Shown: positions 1 through 10,500 of the stretch, one piece after another
Layout: each line of letters begins with the position of its first letter
Numbering within the stretch: the first letter of the stretch is position 1
Assembly: GCF_004379255.2 (NCBI RefSeq)
Contig: NC_056034.1
Span: forward strand, 38,546,887 to 38,610,886
Length of the DNA stretch: 64,000 nt
Reading direction: 5' to 3'
From: Salvia splendens
Taxonomy: Eukaryota > Streptophyta > Magnoliopsida > Lamiales > Lamiaceae
Program-made: the position numbers and the translations under genes
The notes under the pieces: model-generated
The model's database searches: none
What the model saw: only the letters and a program-made list of their open reading frames with translations
What the model was told of the DNA's origin: nothing

Positions 1-298
1 TCAATAGTTGTTGCCTCCTGTATAACGACATCGTCACTTCCTTTTTTGAGTATTGACTTCCCCCTTCTAAATTATATTGTAATGATCTTGACAGCAATAT
101 TATATGGTAGGCCAGATTAAATAATCGTCTTTGAAACTTGCATAATCTCCTATGATTTGTTGCATATATTGATATTACATCATCTACTTTTCAAACAATA
201 ATTGAACTAGACAAAAATCTTGAATAAGTCTCTTATGAGTTACATGACTTTTCTGAAAATATCGCGCTAAATATATATATTATATTATTACGGAACAG

Positions 299-429
299 GT
301 TTTAGCATGGAAGAGCTGATGAGCATCCCTGCTGGCAGAAGGCGGAAATATCATGACGATGTCACAGTCATGGTGATCGTCTTGGGGACGAACAAACGGA
401 CGTCGAAGGCGTCAACGCTGTGTCTGTGA
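299..429 (+). CDS. Terminal exon of a PP2C-like protein phosphatase (partial)
   Basis: An intron ending in AG at 297-298 is followed by an open exon that stops with TGA at 427-429. In the phase starting at 301 it encodes about 42 residues: a basic stretch (GRRRKYHDD), then VTVMVIVLG and a Thr/Ser/Lys-rich tail. The HDD-(V/I)-TV-hydrophobic motif matches the last conserved motif of plant PP2C Ser/Thr phosphatases, where the second Asp belongs to the metal-binding centre. The rest of the gene lies beyond the left edge; bases 1-298 look like intron, AT-rich with no long open frame. The family call rests on this short motif, so the subclass is open. PP2Cs remove phosphate from Ser/Thr in signalling proteins, but nothing here identifies the substrate. 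Confidence 0.65.
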
Positions 430-2237
430 AACAGACCATTCAGGTCAAACTTTTTGCAGCTTCTTAGCTTTAGATTCCCTCCTTAGACAAAAAGGTTTGA
501 AATAAACTCGGTTCGTACATATATCTTCTTTAAAACGTGTTGTTCATTGCAAAAATCGTGTATTTGCACATTGATTTTTTGTATGTGGAAGGAATATATC
601 TTCTTATGAGTCAAGAAGCTTGATGATGAAGAATGTTGAATTTGTGGAATATTTTTATGGATAAAAATGATATTTGCAGAAAGGTGGTTCTGTTACAGCA
701 ATGCTAAGATTCTCTTTGGTTATTTATATCTATTTCGAGCATAAAACAAGGCGCTGCCTTTTGTTTTATGCTCGATTCCTTGTGTTGGTGCGACTTCTCG
801 ACCTATAAGGCATTGGTGAGAGCGGAATAGAGATTAGAGACCACTCCCTTTGTGTTTCATTGGATCATTCAATGAGAGATATCAACACTTTTTTGTACGG
901 CATATAGTTCATGATCTAATGCTACTTGGCTTTAATCATGCTCCTTGGAAAGTCCCACTTTGATTTCAACATTGGTTTTTAAGGAATGTGTAGTAGAATA
1001 AGTATACAGAGTGAAAATCATTTATCAAAAAGTGACAAATTTGGATTTTTTTTTAATTGTCAAAAAGTTTATGGGAATAAATAGGTAAAAAAAAGGCTTT
1101 GTTGAATGAGCATTTGCCAACCAATTTTCATGTTACTGATTTTATTTTAAGGTTGTTAAAAAACAAGTTGTGTATAATATGTTAGGTAAAATATTGGGTA
1201 GAGATGTTTGTGAATATTCTGTATTGATTGGTGAGGCTGAATTGTTCCTCACCCATCCATCATCATCTGCCTGCAAAAGTTTCCCTCACTTTCTATACAT
1301 ATATGATTCCTTGGAATAATTTTCCATCTCCTATTTATTTACTGCACTACATGTGATAAGTGACCCAACCTCTTTGTGGACTTCGATATATAATGAGGGA
1401 CACTTTGCTACGCTCACCCTCACGGTGCACCGGGCCAAATTCGACCCGAAACCAAATTTGACCCGACCAGAAGAAGAGGAAGGCATGCTGGGAGGAGGCG
1501 GCGGCGGCAGTGGGAGCACGAGAGAAGTCCTTTTTCTATAATAAATTGAGATATCATTTTATCACAAGTATACAAGAATATGAGATAAAATATCAATCTA
1601 GTGCCAATAGATTATGTTCATAAAAAAGAATAGTAAGGTTCGTTGGTATAATTTCAATCAGAAAGTTCGGAGTACTTTTCAATGATGAACTAAAAAGAAA
1701 ATAATTCATACTTTTCAGGGACGGAGTGAGTATAATAAATCGAAATAACATAGGAAAATAGTCTTAAAAATCATGAACTTTTCCTAAAATCTAGTATTTT
1801 CCACCAACTTTTAAAATGGTGAAAAATACCTGAACTTTGATAGATGCGTAAATTTCTCATGAAATAAATTTTCTAGCCAAGTTTAAATGACGTGGCTCGC
1901 ATGACGTCGTATATAACCCTCGAAAATGGGACAAAATGCAATGTTGTTTTAACTCTAACTACAATTATAATCATATTTCCCAAAATTAATAAATTTGGCT
2001 AAAAAATTTATTTCATGAAAATTCCACACATCTACTAAAATCTCTATTAAAGTTGATGGTATTCTTCACCATTTTTTAAAGTTCACAGGAAATACCTTTC
2101 TTATGTGACCTAGCAAGTTTGGCAGTACTAAATCTGAAATTCCACAGCAAAATGAGCATTAAAACGTTTTAATGCAACATTAGACACTAACATATTCAAA
2201 ATTCTATATACATTCGCAAAAAAAACACATAAAACTA
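430..2237. other. Intergenic DNA with MITE remnants
   Basis: No supported gene. The first few hundred bases are probably the 3' UTR of the PP2C-like gene. A degraded Stowaway-type end (GGACGGAGTGAG before TA) lies at about 1719-1732. A fold-back element at about 1793-2096 is listed separately. Short open frames at 1331-1541 on both strands have no recognisable features. Confidence 0.6.
1793..2096. repeat. Fold-back MITE-like inverted repeat
   Basis: The two arms, about 1793-1890 and 2000-2096, are imperfect reverse complements. Both contain a TTTAAAATGGTGAA-like stretch, an AACTTT stretch and a TTTCATGAAATAAATTTT-like stretch. The loop holds a GC-richer piece (ACGTGG, GACGTCG). The structure is that of a non-autonomous DNA transposon. 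No clear target duplication was found, so the superfamily is undetermined. Confidence 0.5.
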
Positions 2238-3298
2238 TCATATGACGCAACATCCATTCGGATTCTCATCGCTCAACACCTCGAACGAATCCAACGGCTG
2301 CGGTTGCGCCACGTACTCCTCCGGTCCATACGTGTACGCATACGGCGACGGTGCCACGTAGTACCCCGGCGCACCTGGCACGCTAGGATACGCCGCATTG
2401 TAGCTCATCACATACGCTTGCTGCGGCGCACCATAACTCGGATACGCCGCATTCTGCGGTGGAGGGCTCTCATTGATTTGATCAACGGCTTGCGTGATTC
2501 CCACCCTCGGAATCTCCAATCCTGTGCTCGACGCCGCACCATTACCCGCTGCTCCCGCACTATTATTATTTCCTCCACTACTGTTATTCCCTTTTCGCCC
2601 TCGCCTTTTCTTCTTTTTACCTTTATTCTCAGGCGGCGGCGGCTTGTCCCCGGCGGAGGCATTTTCCGGCGGCTGGTCGAGCACGAACTTGACGGTAGGT
2701 CCGCCGGAGAGCCGCGGGGAGCTGATCTTGACGTTGCCGTTATCCGGCGGCGGGTCGTCCTCTTCGTCTTCGGTGTTTTGGGCAGTTTTTGAATCGGCTT
2801 CTTTGTCGTTTCCTTTCTTGTCCTTGGGCTTGGGATTCTCTGGCCAAAGCTCTGCATGTTTGCCAGTCTTCACCAGCTTCTTGATGAGGGTCTGCGCATC
2901 CACGTTTCCGGTCACGGTTACTTTTTGCTGCTGCGCTTCAATATTTATTGTATAAACACCTAAAAACAAGGATTAAACAGAGAATAAGCATCCATTAATT
3001 GAACCTTTGAAACATGCAAAAACATTAGTATTACCTTCGATGCTTTGGAGCACTTTCTTGACTTTTCTTTTGCAGCCTTGACAGTGGATGGAAACTTTCA
3101 GAACCCATGTCTGAAAATCAAGAGAGAAAGAGATTTTAGAACACTTGCTATAAAACATAAAGGTGGCAACAAAGAGAGACATATCAGTTGTTGTTTTTTA
3201 CTTATTTATATAAATTAATTTTGTTGCAAGTTGTTTGGTACCTGATACTGAAGAGAGGGAGGCTGTGGGTGTTCTTGATCTGCTTGTCCGGACGCCAT
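2238..3298 (-). CDS. Heavy metal-associated isoprenylated plant protein (HIPP)
   Basis: Three exons on the minus strand, 3298-3242, 3110-3035 and 2959-2238, have GT-AG junctions and consistent phase and give 284 aa. Residues 20 to about 85 form a heavy-metal-associated (HMA) ferredoxin-like domain with the metal-binding CxxC pair at Cys29 and Cys32. A basic and acidic Lys/Glu/Asp region, a Lys/Arg-rich patch (KKKKRRGRK) and a Gly/Asn-, Pro- and Tyr-rich low-complexity region follow. The last four residues, CCVI, form a CaaX prenylation box. One HMA domain plus CaaX defines the HIPP family, which binds metals such as Cu, Zn or Cd and attaches to membranes by its prenyl group. The start ATG at 3298-3296 gives a short N-terminus before the HMA domain, usual for the family. 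The member number cannot be assigned. Confidence 0.88.
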
Positions 3299-4543
3299 GA
3301 ATTGAAATGAAGTGAAAGATGAGAGTGTTGGAATAAAATTGAAGAGACTAGAACAGAAAGAGTTGCTAGAGTGCTTGGTTCACTACGTAAGAGTATTTTT
3401 TAAATGACAACACTACCCACGCACCGCCACACACCACATTTTCTATTTTGAGGAGTATTAATCCATACTCTTTCAAGTATTATGAGTCTTTTACTACGTT
3501 CAAATATATACATTTCTACTCTTCCTCCGTGAGTATCAAATGGATGTCCCACTTCAGGAGATTGATTACAATATTTCATAAATAATAATAAACCCCACCT
3601 TCTATTAACATTTTTTTACTCACATTTTATTTTAAAACTAATAGTATATACAAGTAGGATTCATCTTCAGTTAATTTTTTTACCTATTTTCCATATCTCT
3701 TTTATGTTATCTACTTTTCTTATTCTCTCTTATTTTATCAATTTCTTATTAAAGCTTATGTGATTATTTATAAATAATACTATTTTTTTTACCGTAATTG
3801 AAAATTTCCCCTTTCTTTTTTGGGCTCTAAACACCAATATTTAAGTTTGTAGGTGCACTTTTAAATTCATTTATGATTCTAGCATAGTACTACTACGCAA
3901 TTTCAACCTTATTTATTTCAACCTTCCATTCGCACTTTATGACCATATTAGTTACACTTTCATCTCAACCATGTTAGTTACAATCACAACGGTCATATGA
4001 AAAATCACTGTTGATATATGGAGTATTATCAATTTAAAAGGTATTGACAAATTTCAAGTCCATATATAATGAATCAGTTGAAACAACTAAGCCACGGTAC
4101 ACAAACTTTGTACCATTAGATATTGATTATGAGTATAAATTCTATAGTAAGCTTGGTTTATAAAATAAATTTCTATTTCTATTTACCAAATCAAATTATG
4201 TAGCTTTGGAAATAACTTGTGCCTCTTATTCCAAGGCCACCTACTAAATCATCAAATTTGTATTAATGCAAGATTAGCGGGAGACAAGGCAGGTGAAGAC
4301 AGGCCACTCCCCCTCAAGCAAAAAGTGAATATTGATACTCTTGGAAATGTGTGAAAGGGGGTCTAGAGCAAATAAATGAAATAAACTGTTTACAATTATG
4401 AGGATATTGCCATACACTGCCATTCCATTTTCATGCATTGGCAACTGTGATAATTAAACATCAGAGAAAGGCCAAGTAGAACATACTAACTTGAAAGATA
4501 CTCCCACCAAATTTCAAATGACTAGAGAAAATGGCAAGTGACA
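3299..4543. other. Intergenic DNA between HIPP promoter and the next gene
   Basis: AT-rich DNA. The first few hundred bases are the probable HIPP promoter. A degraded Stowaway-like stretch starts near 3520 (CTTCCTCCGTGAGTATC). No other coding region is supported. If the gene at 4544-18459 has further 3' exons they would lie here, but I could not identify any. Confidence 0.55.
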
Positions 4544-7500
4544 TTAAAAATTTCGAAGCTCTGAGAGCTCCTGCAGGAAGAGAGGAAGCGGATTACTGGA
4601 TCACGGGAGGATTCATGTATCAAATTCATCAACCTTTAGATGAAAAGAAAGATTTATAATGATATTGATTGCTGTGTGATGGGGTACGTACTAAACAAGC
4701 CCAATAGCAGTAACGGCCCATCAGCCCAAAGCCCAAGGAAGAGTATCAGTTCGGCATTACCAAAGAGTTCGGCCTCAGCCTACAGCTCGGTAAAAGCCGA
4801 CCAATCAAGCTCTACTCTCAGATTGGCAAAAGCTGCTCGGCAATAGCTCAGCAGTTCGGTCTCCAAGGAAGAGTATCAGTTCGGCATTACCAAAGATTTC
4901 GGCCCCAGCCTACAGCTCGGTAAAAGCCGACCAATCAAGCTCTACTCTCAGATTGGCAAAAGCTGCTCGGCAATAGTTCAGCAGTTCGGTCTCATTATTC
5001 GACCGAACTGGGAGATAGTGGTGTCAACTCATACAGGATCTCATGCAGGATAGCGGACCAAACAAAGAGATAGTGGACCCATGCAGGATCTCACGACCTC
5101 CACGACATCCACGACCTAATTACTGATGATGTAAGCCACGACCTACTTACTGATGATGTAAGCCACGACCTACTTAGTGGTGATGTAAGCCACGACCTAG
5201 TTAGTGGTGATGCAAGCCACGATCTTAGTTCAATGTATAAATAGAACTTAGATCAGATAGACTAGGGGAGAGCTCTCTAGACGTAAAAAATCATATAGCA
5301 AGTCTGTATTTGTAAGTTGGAAAACCAGATCAAGCAATACAATCTTGCCCTCCTTTCTTCCCGTGGACGTAGATTTACCTCAGTAAATCGAACCACGTAA
5401 TTCCTTGTGTCGTGATCTATATTCATTATCTGCATTTACTACCATCAAAAATTCGCCCAGCCATCACTGGCGCCGTCTGTGGGAAACAGAGAACCAAATT
5501 TGTGATAAAGCGAGTTTTTGATCCTCTTCCACCAAAAAAATGCATACCAGATCACGTAACACCCCTAATACCGTTCGTGATAACCATGAGGAAGCTAGTC
5601 CAGCCCGCAGGTCTGGAAAACAGCCTCGGGAGAAATCTACTTCCAGTTCTCACGGAGAAGGAACAAGCCGCTCAAAGACTCATCGCACCGAGTCTTCCCA
5701 GCAGCCCGATTTGAACGAGGCTGTCAAGTTGTTTTTGGCCGAGAAGCAGGATGAATTCTTAACATTCCTGCAAACAGGCCAAAAGCCTGAGACGAAAACG
5801 GTGGATTCTCCCTCCTCATCCAGACATGAAAGTCACTACCGCAGTAGTGCCGTGTCTTCCAGGAAGAAGAATCCTCAACCCCGACATGTTCCTGTTCCTC
5901 CTCGGTACCGGAATCACAGGAGAACTCCATCTCCTCCATACCGAAGAGATGTCGGGTTCGCCATGTACGGAGCATTGAAGACTCCGTTCTCGGACGATAT
6001 CACCCGAACTCCCTTACCACAGAACTACCGAACTCCGTCAATGACTTATGACGGGTTAGTGAATCCTCATGACTTCCTGGGACGCTATCAGTATAACATG
6101 GTGAACCAGGGTCTCAATGAGGTCCATATGTGCAAGCTGTTTCCCGAGCTGCTTATCGGGAACGCAAGAAGGTGGTTCGATAGCCTCCCCCAAGGCAGCA
6201 TTAGATCTTACCGAGATCTAATGGATGCTTTCCACAGGAGGTTCTTTCAGAAAGCGGAAGCCCGAATCACTTCGGCTCAGCTGCTTTCTATACGTCAAGG
6301 TCGTGACGAAAAGATCAGCGACTTTATGACGAGATTCCACAAGGAATGCCTACAAGTAGATGATCTCAATGATCTACTTGTCATTTCGGCATTCCAAAAT
6401 GGAATCCTGCCCGGAGCTCTCTACAGAAAGCTCGTGGAATGCAGTCCGCAAACAGCTCAAGAAATGTGGGACATTGCGGACCAGTTTTCTCGTGCTGATG
6501 AGGCAGACCGTCGAAAACGGTCTTTAGACAGCTCATCTAGAGAAGACAAAAAGAAGCCCGATCATAGCGATCAGAGGCTTCCTCGCCGAACTCCTTCCCC
6601 ACTAAAGGAGGGATAGCGGTCATCCGAGGTGATCAAAAAAGAGCGAGTGTTTGCAGATTGCGCTTAAAAGTGCCGAGCAATCAGATCGGCACCATCAAAC
6701 ATAGCAATCACAGCAGCCGGAGTCAGAGGCAGGCGAAATGACCGAAGTCACACCGGAGCCGAACTCGATGGTGTACGGCACTGAAGCCGTGATTCCGGTT
6801 GAGATCGGCGTACCCAGTCCCCGAACTCTAAATTTCTCCTCAGAAATGAATGATGACGGACTGAGAGCCGAACTAGATCTGGCCGAAGAAAGAAGAGATT
6901 TGGCCTGCATAAAAGCAGCCAAGTACAAGGAGCAAGTAGCCCGGTATTATAACCAAAAGGTGAAAAAGCTGCAATTTCAAGTGGGAGATCTCGTCTTGAG
7001 AAACAACGAAGTAAGCCGAGCAGAAAAGCTGGGCAAACTCGAACCCACATGGGAAGGTCCATATCGGGTGTCAGAAGTCCTCGACAAAGGGTCTTATAAA
7101 TTGACTCACATGTCAGGAGAACAAGTACCCCGAACATGGTACATTTCCAACCTCATGAAGTTCCATTTGTAAGAGACAGTCCGGTCAGTCAGTCTTGTGT
7201 CTAGTTCGGTCCTAGGGGTATGTGCTTTCTTTGTTTTTTACTTGTGCGTTTTGTTTGTCTATGTGCGTTTTGTTTGTCTATGTGCGTTTTGTCTGTCTAT
7301 GTGCGTTTTGTCTGTCTATGTGCGTGTCGTCTCTTACAAATGTTACTGAGGTATCTTGTTCTTCGAAGGCTGATCCCCTTTTTAGAACATATATAAGCCA
7401 ACGATTGTGAGTCCAAGCTTCTAAGGAGGATACAAGACCACAATTCAGCTTAAGAAACAAGCAGTTCGTCTGAAACGAACTTCAACAAAGGGAAAGTCCG

Positions 7501-10500
7501 ATCCACGCGATAAAACTCGCCGAATTAGGACAAGGGAAAGTCCGATCCACGCGATAAAACTCGCCGAATTAGGACAAGGGAAAGTCCGATCCACGCGATA
7601 AAACTCGCCGAATTAGGACAAGGGAAAGTCCGATCCACGCGATAAAACTCGCCAAATTAGGACACAAGCTTAGTCCGGTCAAAGAAATTTACTTCATAAG
7701 ACCAAAGACGAGTCCGGTCAAAGAAATTTACTTCATAAGACCAAAGACGAGTCCGGTCAAAGAAGCTTACTTCATAAGACCGAGGACGAGTCCGGTCAAA
7801 GAACTTTACTTCATAAGACCGAGGACGAGCACGATGAAATTTTTTCGCTGAGCTGTAAATACGCAGTGATAGAAGCGAAATGAAGATTTCATTTATTAAA
7901 ACTTGTTCGGCATACAACTCCGCTGCCATACGAGAAGGCGTTACGCTATTACAAAGGACTATTCTACTGTCCCTGGTTGCTAAAGTTGAGCCATCTATTC
8001 ACAAAATCCTCGTGAAGCCGAGTTCGGGCGTTCCGGGCAGCTGAAGAATAAGCAGGTCGACGAGATGCTCTGATCGACCTACCGCCTCTTCCTTGAGTCC
8101 GGGAAGTACTGGCACCTCGGCGGCGAAGAGTCTCTTCACGAAGCATTTGTTGATCTTGCTCACTCATAATCACAGCTCCTCTACGAACTTCAGTCCGTCC
8201 TTGTCTTGACGTTTCCGGTTGCTCCTGAGTCCGTTCTCGTCTTGACGTTTCCGGTTGCTCCTGAGTTCGTTGCTGATTTGGAGTAGGATTTTGAGCAAGT
8301 GGATCAGAGGTTTGAGCAGGAGTATGAGCATCTGTTGGCGGGAAATGCCTAAGGAATCTCTCGATTGAAGGACGCCGGGAAAGAACGATGTCGTACCGAG
8401 AAGCCCAGCGCCGCAATGATTTCACAACTTGTTGGCAAGCCGAGCTCTCCAGCGCATTGTTCCTCCGGAGTACATGATATTCCTCCCACAGTTCGTCAAC
8501 TCGTTCCTGAACTTCAGAGATGGTCATTCCCCCGCGCCTGCTGATGAAATCCTCATACGCAGTCCTCTCAGCGACGGCAGTGTTCAGCTCGGCCTCCAGA
8601 TCTTTCTTTTCGGACTCTAAGTCCTTATTGTCGGCCTCCAGCTTCACTAAACAAGCCAAGAGTTCGTCATTCTTCATCTGGTCAGCTATGGCTTTTTTCT
8701 CAGCTTCGTCTAAAGCGGAAGAGTACAGCCGTTTCCAGTGAAGTACCTCCAGCTCCTTAAGAGTTAAGAATACAAAGCAGCCTATGTCAGTTCGGCATTT
8801 CAGTTTACTGAGCAGGTAGTAAACCACAACAGGAGTAAAAGAGAGTACGAAAAGCTATACGAAGACACAAGTGCAGAAAGAAGAATTTTTTCATTCATAA
8901 GAAAAAATTTTTTTACACAAGGAGGGCTTCAAGGCCATTTTACAAGAAGGAAGAAACTAAACCAAGAGAAGGGAGACGAAATCATACTCCGCCAGCTTCG
9001 TCTCCGGCTCCTCGGTGAGGTTCAGCTTCCTTCTCCTTGTCTGCCTCAGCTTCAGCCTCGGCCTCCCTGCTCCCCCCAGCCTGCTCGGTGCCCCCATCAC
9101 CGATCAGCAGCACCTCTTGCTCGGCCTGCCCGTCTCCGGTCTGCTGATCAAGCTGCTCGGTCTCACCCTCTCCGTGGAAAATTGGAGCGGGTGAAACTGG
9201 CCCTAAGGAGGCAAAGATAGCCTCCATATTCTCGTCCCAGTCAGCTCGGCAACTACGAACTCGGTCAGCAGAAAGCAGGACCGAGGACGAAGCAAGCTCC
9301 TCAAGGAGCGGCAGACTCTGGAGACGAGCTGCTATCTCTCGGCCGTACAGCGGCAGGACGACTTCGGGCCCCTGCTCGGCATTATCGGTCATCAGTTTCA
9401 GCAGATCACCGACAAAGGCCGAAAATTGATTGCTCAGAAAGAGTTTCTCCGCGAAAGCACGGAGAACCTCCCCTTGGGCAACCACGGCGGCAGCATCCCT
9501 CCGTTTCGTCTGCTCTCGCTGGATGACGAGCTGGTTTTTGGCAAACTGGGCTTCATCCTGGGCCGAGATCCTAGCAGCTCTGGCCTTCTCAAAGTCTGCC
9601 TTAGCCTGTTCGGCCTGGTGACGAGCAGCCGCCAACTTCCTCTGCATCTCAGCATAATCGTTGGACGCTTTGGAGAGTTCAACGGCGACGAGCTTGGAGA
9701 GCATATCGTTCCTCTGAAAATGGAAAAAGGAAAAAGTCAACCGAGGGGCCACAAAAAATACAGGAAAAAAGCAAGGCCAGAAAATCAAGAAGAGAATTCA
9801 CCTCGGCGAAGTCCGTGGGCCATAAAAAGGGCTCACAGATGTGTTCCGAAGGAGGCGCCAAGACCACGTCTTTCTCCGGCGCTCTTGGGGGCTTCTGGGT
9901 CTTCCCCTTCCTACTTGCCGAAGTCGACTCCGGCTTCTTTGGATCCGAAGAGGTCTTTTGCCTCTTCGGATTCTTCTCGGCATCAGACGCCGAGCTGGTG
10001 GTTTTCGGCCTCTCCGATTCCTTAGATTCGGAGGATTTGCGACCGAGCTTGTTTAGCAAGTTCACTGCCAAAAAGCAAGAAAACAAGGTTAGTTTTCGTC
10101 GTCAAGGCAGTAATGCATAAAAAAGAATTCCTCACCCTCAGTCTCTTCGTAGACCACGTCTTTCTCCGGCGCTCTTGGGGGCTTCTGGGTCTTCCCCTTC
10201 CTACTTGCCGAAGTCGACTCCGGCTTCTTTGGATCCGAAGAGGTCTTTTGCCTCTTCGGATTCTTCTCGGCATCAGACGCCGAGCTGGTGGTTTTCGGCC
10301 TCTCCGATTCCTTAGATTCGGAGGATTTGCGACCGAGCTTGTTTAGCAAGTTCACTGCCAAAAAGCAAGAAAACAAGGTTAGTTTTCGTCGTCAAGGCAG
10401 TAATGCATAAAAAAGAATTCCTCACCCTCAGTCTCTTCGTCCGAAGACGAGGAGTCGAACACGAAGTCGCCCTTGACGAGCTCAGACTCCAGGTACTGCT

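Noticed and set aside
1353..1541. 62-codon plus-strand frame before the HIPP gene
   Set aside because: Short, Gly-rich at the end by simple repeat, with no motif, start context or splice evidence.
2304..2792. 162-codon plus-strand frame rich in Arg
   Set aside because: It is the reverse strand of the HIPP coding exon.
7489..7830. CRISPR-like array
   Set aside because: The repeats are contiguous without unique spacers and lie inside a plant retrotransposon.
7672..7830. Hammerhead ribozyme in the 39-bp repeats
   Set aside because: GACGAGTCC-like pieces drew attention, but the CUGAUGA and GAAA core pair in the correct order was not found.
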